A stretch of 37,611 nt of DNA, from NCBI GenBank assembly GCA_946406555.1, contig CAMJLB010000014.1:1-37611 (forward strand), read 5' to 3'. Position 1 is the first letter of the stretch. Each line of letters opens with the position of its first letter. Position numbers and translations under genes: made by a program. The notes beneath the pieces were generated by a model. That model was not told the DNA's origin and made no database searches. It saw only the letters and a program-made list of their open reading frames with translations. Of the stretch, positions 15,744-24,289 are shown one piece after another. Source of the DNA: an uncultured Prevotellaceae bacterium (GTDB lineage Bacteria > Bacteroidota > Bacteroidia > Bacteroidales > Bacteroidaceae).

Positions 15744-17183
15744 TTATTTCTGGAATTTCGCATAGACCACATTTATCGCGATGTTCTTGCCATTGCCGCG
15801 CAACAGCTTGGTGCTGGTAAGCGACATGTCGTGGCCAATCTTTGTGATGGTCGATGTGCTCGTCGTGAGCGAGTAGCTCACAGGCACCAGCACCACCTTG
15901 TTCCAATTGGCCGATGCCTTTCCTGCCGTCTTCCGTTTCCACAGGTAGTTCACCAAGGTAGAGATGTTGCTGAAAGCGTAAGTGTTGGTGGCCGAGGCGA
16001 AAGATGTCATGTATGAGGTCTTGTCGTCGGCCAGTTTGTTCTTTATAAAGAACGTGTAGAGGCTGTCTCGGGGCACCATAAGAATAGATTGAGGCGTGTC
16101 GAAATAACGGTTGTCGGTCGTCTCGTTGTTCATGCGCTGGAAGGTGATGCTGGCAGCCAGCAGCGAGTCTTTCTCATGTCCGCGCTTTATGTCGTCGATA
16201 GGCAGCGTCACCTCGGTAAACAGTCCTGCAGGGCTTTTTATGTAGGTCCAGGCATCGTCTTCGTCGGCCATCGCCTTCAGGGCCTTCTGGTCGTTGGTAA
16301 TCTTGGTGGTCTGCAGTACTTCGCGCGTTCCGGCAAATGTCATGTTGGCACGGTAAGCCGTGTCGGGGCGCACCACATTGTAGTATGCCCGCAGGCCAAT
16401 ATTGTCTATCTGCGAGTAGAAACCCAGACCGTCGGTGATTTGGAAGTAAAGGCCTGGGCACACATTCTGTCCAAAGACGTAGGCATTGGCGAAGTTGCTC
16501 TTGTTGGCCATATACTGCCGCAGCAGGTAGGTGCCGTAGTTGTTGTAGGTGTTGCCTTTCTTGTCGGTGTATGGCTGGTTGAGCACAATCCTGACGTTCT
16601 GCATATATTCGCTTTTTTGCCGGGCATTGTCGTCGTCGATGCGGTTCTGGTAGGTGAACATGTGATTTGCGCTGATACCGCCACTTTTGGCATCGCGAAC
16701 GATAGCCGAGGGGTCGTAGCTCACGAAGTAGCGCTGGTAGGGGAGCGGCTTGCTGAGCTCGCTGATGTGCATTTTCATGGCAGTGAGGCTGTCGTCGTTC
16801 TTGTAGGGCTTCGACAGGTAGATGATGAGGTCGCACGAGTCGCAAATGACTTCGCCTTTCTCGTCGACCGACCCAATCTCTTCCTTGGGGTGGACATACA
16901 GATATTCGAGCACATTGAATTGTGTGGTGAAGTCGCTGGTGACGGTGGTGCCCGTCTGCGGGTCTTTCACCTGCCCGAAATAGCATTTGCTTGACACCGA
17001 CATCACCGAATCGGGGTTGGCCACGATGGTCTTCGTCGTCACGTTGCTGTAGGTGGCTGTGGTCATGATCAGCCTGTCGGCATCGTTCGTCAGTGTGCTT
17101 CCTATGCTCAGTGTGTCGTCGTCGCAAGAAAAAATGGCCAACGTCGCAAGCGCGACTCCAGCCATAAGTGTAAGTCTTTTCAT
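15744..17183 (-). CDS. DUF4270 domain lipoprotein
   Basis: Predicted surface or periplasmic lipoprotein, 479 residues from the ATG at 17183. I preferred this start over an in-frame ATG 36 bases upstream because it gives a clean lipoprotein signal: MKRLTLMAGVALATLAIFSC followed by acidic DDD, with the lipid on Cys20. The body matches the DUF4270 family of Bacteroidota by features such as 'DSCDLIIYLSKPY', 'NNYGTYLLRQYMA', and 'NVCPGLYFQITDGLGFYSQI' near residues 245-265. No enzymatic motif is seen and the family has no settled function. It lies 62 bases after the GT5-like gene and 9 bases before the 42-residue gene, so the three are probably one transcript. The same gene order beside panC is known to me from Bacteroides. 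Confidence 0.88.
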   Translation of the reverse strand: MKRLTLMAGVALATLAIFSCDDDTLSIGSTLTNDADRLIMTTATYSNVTTKTIVANPDSVMSVSSKCYFGQVKDPQTGTTVTSDFTTQFNVLEYLYVHPKEEIGSVDEKGEVICDSCDLIIYLSKPYKNDDSLTAMKMHISELSKPLPYQRYFVSYDPSAIVRDAKSGGISANHMFTYQNRIDDDNARQKSEYMQNVRIVLNQPYTDKKGNTYNNYGTYLLRQYMANKSNFANAYVFGQNVCPGLYFQITDGLGFYSQIDNIGLRAYYNVVRPDTAYRANMTFAGTREVLQTTKITNDQKALKAMADEDDAWTYIKSPAGLFTEVTLPIDDIKRGHEKDSLLAASITFQRMNNETTDNRYFDTPQSILMVPRDSLYTFFIKNKLADDKTSYMTSFASATNTYAFSNISTLVNYLWKRKTAGKASANWNKVVLVPVSYSLTTSTSTITKIGHDMSLTSTKLLRGNGKNIAINVVYAKFQK

Positions 17184-17245
17184 TTTGCTTATATCAAATA
17201 TAAACCTAACGTTTGTCAAAATATGGTTGTTGGCAGTCGTTTCCT

Positions 17246-18061
17246 CTACTTTTCGTCGTCGGGATAAATCTGGTCGTAGAAAGCCTCGTAGGCATCGGCA
17301 AAGTCCTCGTAGTATCCAAGTAGCGGAATGTTCTTCTGTTTTGCATATTGCAGCAGTCCCTCGTTCACTTCCTTGTCGGCCTGGATTACTCCGTCGCTGT
17401 AGTCGATGGCCAGCTTGCCCAGCTCCTCGAAGTCGAAGTTGTCGTTGTAGGGCTTCAGCAGTTCAGCCTTAGCCTCGCGATATTCCACGCACTTCTTGAA
17501 GTTTGTGCCCAGTTCGCTTTTCAGGCTCTTGGTGAAGAGTGAAGTCACCACCTTGGTATTGGCAAACGAAGGCTCCTCGTGATAGGCCGTCTTGATATAG
17601 AGAGGCACTACGGCGCTCATCCAGCCCTGACAGTGGATGATGTCGGGCACCCAGCGCAGCTTTTTCACTGTTTCGAGCACGCCGCGTGCAAAGAAGATGG
17701 CACGCTCGCCGTTGTCAGGATAGTCTTCACCCAGCTCATCGACGGTCATCTGCCGCTTGGTGAAATAGTCGTCGTTGTCGATGAAATATACCTGGACGCG
17801 CGCTGTGGGAATACTTGCCACTTTGATAATCAGGGGGTGGTCGGTATCGTCGATGATGAGGTTCATGCCCGAAAGGCGTATCACTTCATGCAGCTGCCCA
17901 CGACGTTCGTTTATATTTCCCCACTTGGGCATGAATGTGCGGATTTCGTGGTTTTTCTCTTGCATGGCCTGAGGCAATGCGCGGCCCATCAGCGACAAGT
18001 CGCTGTCGGGCACATAGGGAGCAATCTCCTGATTGATAAACAGTATTTTCTTCTTTGCCAT
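17246..18061 (-). CDS. Short glycogen/starch-synthase-like protein (GT5 N-terminal domain only)
   Basis: Protein of 271 residues beginning MAKKKILFINQEIAPYVPDS. The start at 18061 lies just after a good promoter; a longer in-frame reading from 18151 would begin upstream of that promoter. It corresponds to the N-terminal GT5 half of glycogen synthase ('ALPQAMQEKNHEIRTFMPKWG', 'VYFIDNDDYF', 'PDIIHCQGWMSAVVPLYIK') and stops before the C-terminal Rossmann half. The usual K-T-G-G-L ADP-glucose loop near residue 15 is replaced by PDSDLSLMG. Short forms like this are common in Bacteroidales and are often named glycogen synthase. From the missing half and loop I infer it is not a normal synthase; a binding or regulatory role is possible. 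Confidence 0.85.
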   Translation of the reverse strand: MAKKKILFINQEIAPYVPDSDLSLMGRALPQAMQEKNHEIRTFMPKWGNINERRGQLHEVIRLSGMNLIIDDTDHPLIIKVASIPTARVQVYFIDNDDYFTKRQMTVDELGEDYPDNGERAIFFARGVLETVKKLRWVPDIIHCQGWMSAVVPLYIKTAYHEEPSFANTKVVTSLFTKSLKSELGTNFKKCVEYREAKAELLKPYNDNFDFEELGKLAIDYSDGVIQADKEVNEGLLQYAKQKNIPLLGYYEDFADAYEAFYDQIYPDDEK

Positions 18062-18088
18062 CTCCGTAATAATGGTTTTTACACCTTG

Positions 18089-18120
18089 CAAAGGTACAAC
18101 TTTTTTCGCATAAAACCCAA
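18089..18120 (-). promoter_or_regulatory. Promoter of the GT5-like/DUF4270 transcript
   Basis: On the minus strand TTG (18120-18118), a 21-base spacer and TACCTTTG (18096-18089) form a Bacteroidota promoter, ending 27 bases before the ATG at 18061. In the same divergent gap, a weaker plus-strand element (TTATTTTG, 18202-18209) may serve panC. Confidence 0.55.
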
Positions 18121-18251
18121 TAAAACGTGCTATTTTAGGAAAAAGTGACATTTTATAGGCTTATTTTTAGTCTTTTTTTTCGATATTTCATAAAAATGTT
18201 GTTATTTTGCACCCCGTTAGCCCCATAAACTTGGGATTTTATATTTTAAAG

Positions 18252-19109
18252 ATGAAAGTTTTTCGTAAGATTGTAGACCTGCAGAACGCTCTTTTCGACG
18301 AGCGCAAGAATGGGAAGGAAATTGGACTGGTGCCCACGATGGGTGCCCTGCACGAGGGACACGCATCGCTTGTGCGCCAGAGTGTGAAGGAAAACGGTGT
18401 CACCGTTGTTTCGGTGTTTGTAAACCCCACCCAGTTTAATGATAAGAACGACCTGAAAAATTATCCTCGCGATCTTGAGGCCGACTGTCGGCTGCTGGAA
18501 TCGTGTCAGGCCGACTATGTGCTGGCTCCTGAGGTGGAAGAGATGTATCCCACGCCCGACAAGCGCCAGTTTGAGTATCCGCCCGTGTCGACAGTAATGG
18601 AGGGAGCCCACCGTCCGGGGCATTTCAATGGTGTGTGCCAGGTGGTTAGCCGTCTGTTCTATATCGTGCGCCCCGACCGTGCCTATTTCGGCGAGAAAGA
18701 CTGGCAGCAGATAGCCGTGGTGAAAGCCATGGTGCGCCATCTGCAGATACCCGTACAGATTGTAGAGTGCCCAATCGTGCGCGAGGCCGACGGTCTGGCA
18801 CGCAGCAGTCGCAACACGCTGCTGGCTCCCGACGAACGGGCCATAGCACCTGTCATCTACAAGGCGTTGAAAGACAGTATCGACTATGCCAAGAGCCATA
18901 CGCTGCAAGAGACCCACGACAAGGTAGTGGCCGACATTAATGCTGTAGAAGGACTTGACGTGGAATATTTTTCTATCGTGGATGGCAACACCCTGCAGGA
19001 CGTGGCCCAATGGGAAGACTCGCCCTATATCGTGGGCTGCATCACGGTGTATTGTGGCAAGACCCCCATCCGGCTTATTGACCATATTAAATACAAGGAG
19101 CAGGCTTGA
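18252..19109 (+). CDS. panC: Pantothenate synthetase (pantoate--beta-alanine ligase)
   Basis: Cytoplasmic enzyme that joins pantoate and beta-alanine with ATP to make pantothenate, the coenzyme A precursor; 285 residues. The start at 18252 gives [14 protein letters not shown]; a longer reading from 18207 would add an unusual tail. Family motifs are present: '[17 protein letters not shown]' near 29-45 (nucleotidyl-transferase HIGH-like site), '[11 protein letters not shown]', '[12 protein letters not shown]' near 128-139 and 'YFGEKDWQQ' near 148-156. It is followed 32 bases later by panD, whose product is its beta-alanine substrate, so the two enzymes act in consecutive steps. Confidence 0.97.
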   Translation: MKVFRKIVDLQNALFDERKNGKEIGLVPTMGALHEGHASLVRQSVKENGVTVVSVFVNPTQFNDKNDLKNYPRDLEADCRLLESCQADYVLAPEVEEMYPTPDKRQFEYPPVSTVMEGAHRPGHFNGVCQVVSRLFYIVRPDRAYFGEKDWQQIAVVKAMVRHLQIPVQIVECPIVREADGLARSSRNTLLAPDERAIAPVIYKALKDSIDYAKSHTLQETHDKVVADINAVEGLDVEYFSIVDGNTLQDVAQWEDSPYIVGCITVYCGKTPIRLIDHIKYKEQA

Positions 19110-19141
19110 ACAGCGTAGCCTCGTAAAAACGGATAATCATC

Positions 19142-19489
19142 ATGATGATAGAAGTACTGAAGTCAAAACTTCACTGTGTACAGGTGACCGAAGCCAACCT
19201 AAACTATATGGGCAGCATCACGATAGACGAAGACCTGATGGATGCTGCCAACATGATAGCCGGCGAGAAAGTGCAGATAGTAGACAACAACAATGGCGAG
19301 CGCTTTGAGACCTATATTATAAAAGGTGAGCGCGGATCGGGCTGTATCTGCTTGAATGGTGCTGCTGCGCGCAAAGTGCAGGTGGGCGACACCGTCATCA
19401 TCATTTCGTATGCCCTGATGGACTTCGAGGAGGCCAAGAACTTTAAGCCTTCAGTGGTGTTTCCGCACGACAACAAGATTTTAGGGTAG
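19142..19489 (+). CDS. panD: Aspartate 1-decarboxylase
   Basis: Makes beta-alanine from aspartate for pantothenate synthesis; 115 residues. It is a pyruvoyl enzyme made as a proenzyme. The self-cleavage site is seen at Gly24-Ser25 ([14 protein letters not shown]), with Ser25 becoming the pyruvoyl group. The later motif '[21 protein letters not shown]' (about 61-81) is also typical. Two adjacent ATGs (19142, 19145) are possible starts; the first gives the numbering used here. It lies between panC and cobB with gaps of 32 and 31 bases and is probably in one transcript with both. Confidence 0.96.
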   Translation: MMIEVLKSKLHCVQVTEANLNYMGSITIDEDLMDAANMIAGEKVQIVDNNNGERFETYIIKGERGSGCICLNGAAARKVQVGDTVIIISYALMDFEEAKNFKPSVVFPHDNKILG

Positions 19490-19520
19490 GAAGATTCTGC
19501 CTGCGAATTGAATCACACGC

Positions 19521-20783
19521 ATGAAAGCACAATTCCTTGTTGCGGCTCCCATGAGTGGCTCGGGCAAGACCACTATAGCCCGTGGGCTTATGGCGTTGCT
19601 GGCGAATGAAGGCTATGGCGTGCAGCCATTCAAGTGCGGACCCGACTATATCGATACCAAGTTTCATGCCAGTGTGTGCGGGCGGCCAAGCGTCAATCTC
19701 GACACCTTCATGGCGGCATCCGGCCATGTGCGGAAACTCTACGCACACTATGGTACGGATGCCGACGTTTGTGTGGTAGAGGGCATGATGGGCTTATATG
19801 ATGGCTATGACCGGGACGCAGGCTCATCGGCCGAGATAGCCCGGGTGCTCCACTTACCCATCGTTCTGGTGGTCGATGCCCATTCGGCAGCCTACTCTAT
19901 GGCGGCATTGCTGCAGGGCTTCACAACCTTTCGTCGTGACCTGTGTTTCGTCGGCATTATATTTAATAAGGTGGGAAGCAGCCGTCATGAACAGATGTTG
20001 CGGCAGGTGTGCTCCGATCTGGGCATCAGGTGTCTGGGTTGTCTTCCTAAGGATGCCGCCTTGGAGCAGGGTTCTCGGTATCTGGGGCTCGACTTCTCGA
20101 CGATGTGTGGCGACGACCACCTTGTGGCTTTACTCAAAGAGCATGTTGACTGGCACGCCCTGCTCGAAACTACTCAACAACCGTCGCTCCCTGCGGTAGA
20201 AGGCGGTATGCAGCGCGTAGACAAGCATGTAGTGGTGGCACGCAACGAAGAAGCATTCTCGTTTATCTATCAAGAGGTGCTTGATAGTTGTGAGCGTCTG
20301 TCGTTTTTCAATCCAGAGACCGAGGTGCCCTGCCTCGATGAGGCCGATCTGCTCTACTTGCCAGGGGGGTACCCAGAGAAGCATTTATCGACACTGACTG
20401 CCAACGAGGCTTGTCGCAAAACCATAGCAGACTATGCCAGACAGGGTGGGAGGGTAGTTGCCGAGTGCGGAGGCATGATGTATTTGTGCAAGAGCATCGT
20501 CGACGACACTGGCGAACATGCTATGTGTGGCGTATTGCCATATCAGGTTTCGGCACGCAAAACCGACCGCAAGTTATCTCTTGGCTATCGCCGCTTTATG
20601 CTCGATGGGCGGGAATATCGTGGACATGAGTTTCACTACACTCAGTTCAAGGGCCTTCTTCCCAAAAGCGTCACGCAGGTTTACAATGCATTGGGAAATA
20701 CCGTTCCCACCCCTGTTATCCAGCAACAAAATGTAATGGCCAGCTACACTCATTTGTACTGCCCTTTGGCCCTTATTCCATAA
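19521..20783 (+). CDS. cobB: Cobyrinic acid a,c-diamide synthase
   Basis: Glutamine-dependent amidase of cobalamin synthesis (CbiA/CobB family) that amidates the a and c carboxylates of cobyrinate using ATP; 420 residues. The N-terminal dethiobiotin-synthetase-like ATPase domain starts 'FLVAAPMSGSGKTTIARGL' (P-loop about 10-17), with 'KCGPDYIDTKFH' and 'EGMMGLYDGYD' for corrinoid and nucleotide contacts. The C-terminal class I glutaminase-like domain has 'YLPGGYPEKH', the nucleophile Cys316 in 'VVAECGGMMYL' and a late His in 'ASYTHLYCP'. It heads the cobalamin part of the plus-strand run and is separated from cobQ only by a heptamer repeat. No cobalamin riboswitch precedes it. Confidence 0.94.
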   Translation: MKAQFLVAAPMSGSGKTTIARGLMALLANEGYGVQPFKCGPDYIDTKFHASVCGRPSVNLDTFMAASGHVRKLYAHYGTDADVCVVEGMMGLYDGYDRDAGSSAEIARVLHLPIVLVVDAHSAAYSMAALLQGFTTFRRDLCFVGIIFNKVGSSRHEQMLRQVCSDLGIRCLGCLPKDAALEQGSRYLGLDFSTMCGDDHLVALLKEHVDWHALLETTQQPSLPAVEGGMQRVDKHVVVARNEEAFSFIYQEVLDSCERLSFFNPETEVPCLDEADLLYLPGGYPEKHLSTLTANEACRKTIADYARQGGRVVAECGGMMYLCKSIVDDTGEHAMCGVLPYQVSARKTDRKLSLGYRRFMLDGREYRGHEFHYTQFKGLLPKSVTQVYNALGNTVPTPVIQQQNVMASYTHLYCPLALIP

Positions 20784-20785
20784 CG

Positions 20786-20820
20786 CTCAACCCTCAACGC
20801 TCAACAATGATCCCTCAACT
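20786..20820 (+). repeat. Heptamer repeat touching the cobQ start codon
   Basis: Three 7-base units CTCAACC, CTCAACG and CTCAACA (20786-20806) fill the whole cobB-cobQ gap and end exactly at the cobQ ATG. Keeping the same phase, one unit covers ATGATCC and the next is CTCAACT (20814-20820) inside cobQ. It is the same motif as the array in addB. Confidence 0.75.
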
Positions 20821-22360
20821 CCATCCCGTGATGTTTGCTGGCACTGGCAGCGACGTAGGCAAAAGCCTCGTAGCAGCCGCCTTCTGCCGTATCTTCCTTC
20901 AAGACGGCTACAGGCCAGCCCCTTTCAAAGCGCAAAACATGGCACTGAATTCCTATGTCACGGCCGATGGCTTGGAAATGGGGCGTGCTCAGGCCGTGCA
21001 GGCCGAAGCTGCCGGTCTGGATTGCCATACCGATATGAATCCGCTGTTGCTGAAACCTCAGTCCGACCACACTTCGCAGGTAATACTTCATGGCAAGCCC
21101 ATAGGCAACAAGAGTGCTCGCGAGTTCTTTAGCGAAGCTGAAGGCAAAGCCAGCAAGAAGGATGCCTCAAAAGCCTCTTCGTTATCTATGCTGAATGCCA
21201 AACTCAGGGAGGAAGTATGTCTGGCTTTCGACAGACTGGCCGCGCGTTTCAACCCCATCGTGATGGAAGGGGCGGGCAGCATTTCAGAACTGAACCTGCG
21301 TGATACCGATCTGGTGAACATGCCGATGGCCCGCTATGCAGGAGCAGATGTCGTGCTGGTTGCCGACATCGACCGTGGCGGCGTGTTTGCCTCGGTATAT
21401 GGCAGTATAGCCCTGCAGACTCCAGAAGACAGAAAGCGTATCAAAGGAATCATCATCAATAAGTTTCGTGGCGATCTAAGCCTTTTCGACGGCGGGCGAC
21501 ACCTGTTGGAAGAACTGTGCGGCGTTCCTGTGCTGGGTGTCATTCCCTATATGACCGACATTCATATCGAGGAAGAAGACAGCGTGGCACTCGCGCAGAA
21601 GAGCACCCATCTTTCGGCTGCGGCCTCGCGCTTGCAAGTGGCTGTGGTGATGCTGCGCCATATCTCAAATTACACCGACTTCGATGCCTTAGAGCAAGAT
21701 GCCCGCCTGCACGTGTTCTATACCAGCAATGTAGACGATTTAAGACGCGCCGACATCATCATTCTTCCTGGAACGAAGTCGACGCTGAGCGACCTCTATG
21801 AATTACGCCGCAATGGCTGTGCGCAAGCCATTGTGCAGGCCCACCGCCAAGGAGCCACCGTGCTGGGCATCTGTGGCGGCTACCAGCTGATGGGACGGGA
21901 GGTGTGCGACCCCGGCCATGTGGAAGGCAGCATAGAGCGCCTGCCGGGGTTGGGGCTGCTACCCGTCATCACCACGATTGGCGGCGAGAAACTTACGCGG
22001 CAGGTGGAGTGTACGATGCTGCATGGAGATGCCGGGAAGGCGCGGTTGCGTGGTTATGAAATACACATGGGCGATACAACCCCACTGGAAGAGCCTTCGC
22101 CTTTGCTCGTCATGGGCAATGGCCAGACCGATGGCTATTATGCCAACGACCGGTGCATGGGCACTTATGTGCATGGAATACTCGATAATCAGCCTTTCGT
22201 CGACTACCTTCTGGCTCCTTTCAAGGACAAGATAGACAAAACAGTCAAACCATTCGACTATCAGGCATTTAAAGAAGAACAATACGATAAACTGGCCGAT
22301 TATGTGCGACGATATGTCGACATGCCCCGGTTCTACCAAATACTTACTGCCAATGATTGA
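20807..22360 (+). CDS. cobQ: Cobyric acid synthase (glutamine-hydrolysing)
   Basis: Amidates the b, d, e and g side chains of adenosyl-cobyrinate a,c-diamide with ATP and glutamine; 517 residues, normal for CobQ/CbiP. The N-terminal domain has 'MFAGTGSDVGKSLVAAAFCR' (P-loop near 11-19), 'PFKAQNMALNSYVTADG' and 'MNPLLLKPQSD'. The middle holds 'VLVADIDRGGVFASVYG'. The glutaminase-like domain carries Cys356 in 'LGICGGYQLMG' and a late His in 'GTYVHGILDN'. The start codon directly follows a heptamer repeat. The end overlaps the next gene by 8 bases, indicating coupled translation. Confidence 0.96.
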   Translation: MIPQLHPVMFAGTGSDVGKSLVAAAFCRIFLQDGYRPAPFKAQNMALNSYVTADGLEMGRAQAVQAEAAGLDCHTDMNPLLLKPQSDHTSQVILHGKPIGNKSAREFFSEAEGKASKKDASKASSLSMLNAKLREEVCLAFDRLAARFNPIVMEGAGSISELNLRDTDLVNMPMARYAGADVVLVADIDRGGVFASVYGSIALQTPEDRKRIKGIIINKFRGDLSLFDGGRHLLEELCGVPVLGVIPYMTDIHIEEEDSVALAQKSTHLSAAASRLQVAVVMLRHISNYTDFDALEQDARLHVFYTSNVDDLRRADIIILPGTKSTLSDLYELRRNGCAQAIVQAHRQGATVLGICGGYQLMGREVCDPGHVEGSIERLPGLGLLPVITTIGGEKLTRQVECTMLHGDAGKARLRGYEIHMGDTTPLEEPSPLLVMGNGQTDGYYANDRCMGTYVHGILDNQPFVDYLLAPFKDKIDKTVKPFDYQAFKEEQYDKLADYVRRYVDMPRFYQILTAND

Positions 22361-23324
22361 AGGACATGGTGATGATGCCTACCGATATGACCATATATCG
22401 GTCGACTTCTCTTCGAATATATGCCATCATGGTGGACATGGGGCATTGATGGAACATCTGGCCGGACGGCCCGATTTAGTAGCCCATTATCCTGAGCCTG
22501 AGGCATGGTCGCTGGAGGCGCAGATTGCCGAACGCTACCATCTGCACCCTCGGCAAGTCATCGTGACCAGCGGGGCCACCGAGGCCATCTACCTCATAGC
22601 GCAGGCCTTTCGCTGGCAGCCCACCATACAGACACCTACTTTCAGCGAGTATGAAGATGCCTGTGCGATGTATCCTTACGAGAAGCATACGGAAAAGGTG
22701 CTATGGCTTTGCAATCCCAACAACCCGACTGGCGAGGTGTGCGGCCAGAAGCAAATAGAAGAGATGCTGGCACAATACGACTTGGTGGTGATAGATCAAT
22801 CGTATGAGAACTACACCGGCAGCGAGCCTGTCTCCCCTCAATGGGCAGTGGCCATGGGGTGCGTTGTCCAGATTCATTCGCTCACCAAGACTTATGCCGT
22901 GCCTGGACTGCGCCTTGGCTATATTACGGCCAGCAGTCCACTCGCAGAAACCATACGCAGCTGCATGCGACCTTGGAGCGTGTCGGCACTGGCCATAGAA
23001 GCGGGCCACTATCTTTTGCAGCACGACGAACTGCGATGTAAGCCAGACCTGGCCGAGGCACAGCGATTGCGAAGGAACCTGATGGAGACCGGAGGTGTCG
23101 ACGTGCTTCCTACCCAAACGAACTTCATGCTTTGTAGGCTATGCGAAGGCACGGCAGCCGAACTGAAAGACTATTTGGTTAGACAACATGGCATGCTCAT
23201 ACGCGATGCATCGAACTTCCGCGGTCTCGGCCCCCGCCATTTCCGCGTGGCCGCGCAAACGCCACAGGAAAACGACAGACTGGTGGCTGCCATTCAACAA
23301 TATTTTCTGCAATGTACGAAATAG
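22353..23324 (+). CDS. cobD: CobD-like threonine-phosphate decarboxylase (PLP aminotransferase fold)
   Basis: PLP enzyme of the class I/II aminotransferase fold. By context it decarboxylates L-threonine-phosphate to (R)-1-amino-2-propanol phosphate, the linker that CbiB attaches to cobyric acid. The start at 22353 (MIEGHGDDAY) overlaps the cobQ stop and gives 323 residues; the longer reading from 22302 lies inside cobQ. Motifs include 'DFSSNI' near the N-terminus, 'LCNPNNPTGEV' near 120-130, and the PLP lysine K179 in 'HSLTKTYAVPGLRLGY'. HisC later in the window is a relative, but the position between cobQ and cbiB points to CobD. The end overlaps cbiB by 13 bases. Confidence 0.88.
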   Translation: MIEGHGDDAYRYDHISVDFSSNICHHGGHGALMEHLAGRPDLVAHYPEPEAWSLEAQIAERYHLHPRQVIVTSGATEAIYLIAQAFRWQPTIQTPTFSEYEDACAMYPYEKHTEKVLWLCNPNNPTGEVCGQKQIEEMLAQYDLVVIDQSYENYTGSEPVSPQWAVAMGCVVQIHSLTKTYAVPGLRLGYITASSPLAETIRSCMRPWSVSALAIEAGHYLLQHDELRCKPDLAEAQRLRRNLMETGGVDVLPTQTNFMLCRLCEGTAAELKDYLVRQHGMLIRDASNFRGLGPRHFRVAAQTPQENDRLVAAIQQYFLQCTK

Positions 23325-24289
23325 CTGTTCCTCTTATCGTGGCACTCGCTCTCGACTGGACGCTGGGCGACCCCATCTGGTTACCACATCCTATAGTGTG
23401 GTTTGGCCGCATGATAGCCTTTGGCGAACACAGGCTGAACAAGGGCCGTCACCGCAAGCTGAAAGGCGCCGTGATGGCAGTAGCTCTCATCGTTTTTGCC
23501 TTCGCAGCAACATGGCTCATCACTCCGCATGGAATAGGCAGGCTTGCTGGGCGGGAGCAACCAACGCTTATGACGTATATTTCTTATGGCCTTGCCACGC
23601 TTCTCATCTTCTACTGTCTGGCAGGCACAACGCTCATTCGCGAAGGGCGGCAGGTGTTTCGGGAGGTAGACAAGTCGTTGGAAAAAGGGCGCAGTCAAGT
23701 GGCACGCATAGTAGGGCGCGACACCAGCGAGCTGTCGGCCCAGGAGGTGCGCACGGCTGCGCTGGAGACGCTGGCCGAAAATCTGAGCGATGGCGTAGTG
23801 GCTCCTCTGTTCTGGCTTGCTGTGGGAGGCGTACCTGCTATGGTGGCCTATAAGATGGTCAATACGCTCGATTCGATGATAGGCTATAAAACAGAACGTT
23901 ACCGCGATTTTGGCTGTTGGGCAGCCCATATAGACGATGTGGCCAACTATCTGCCGGCCCGCATTACCGCTGTCTTGATGATTGTGGGGGGCTGGCTGTC
24001 GGGCGGTTGCCGGCGGTCTGCTTTCCACCTCTCGCTCTTCTCTTTCGTTTGGCACAATGGGCGCAACCATGCTTCGCCCAATAGTGGCTATCCTGAAGCG
24101 GCGCTGGCCGGCATTCTAAATTGTCGTTTCGGCGGTCCGCACTATTATTTCGGCCAATTATTCGACAAGCCTTATATCGGGACCAACGACCGGCCGCTCT
24201 GTACCGATGACATGAAAAAGGCCGTCTGCATAAACAGGACGGCCGAAATACTCATGGTGCTGATGGTCTTGATTAGAAGTATTTGGTGA
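23312..24289 (+). CDS. cbiB: Adenosylcobinamide-phosphate synthase
   Basis: Membrane protein that joins cobyric acid to aminopropanol phosphate, giving (adenosyl)cobinamide phosphate; 325 residues. The N-terminus shows the family signature 'LDWTLGDPIWLPHPIVWFGRMI' (about residues 11-32), followed by hydrophobic segments near 50-68 and 80-98. Further conserved stretches are 'ETLAENLSDGVVAPLFW' (about 153-169), 'VNTLDSMIGYKTERY' and 'NSGYPEAALAG'. It closes the plus-strand pan-cob run. Its last 17 bases overlap the end of cobT on the opposite strand, so no separate terminator exists between the convergent sets. Confidence 0.95.
   Translation: MYEIAVPLIVALALDWTLGDPIWLPHPIVWFGRMIAFGEHRLNKGRHRKLKGAVMAVALIVFAFAATWLITPHGIGRLAGREQPTLMTYISYGLATLLIFYCLAGTTLIREGRQVFREVDKSLEKGRSQVARIVGRDTSELSAQEVRTAALETLAENLSDGVVAPLFWLAVGGVPAMVAYKMVNTLDSMIGYKTERYRDFGCWAAHIDDVANYLPARITAVLMIVGGWLSGGCRRSAFHLSLFSFVWHNGRNHASPNSGYPEAALAGILNCRFGGPHYYFGQLFDKPYIGTNDRPLCTDDMKKAVCINRTAEILMVLMVLIRSIW

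Noticed and set aside
18062..18251. Possible cobalamin riboswitch before the pan-cob run
   Set aside because: The gap is only 190 bases, holds two promoters, and shows no conserved B12-box-like sequence.
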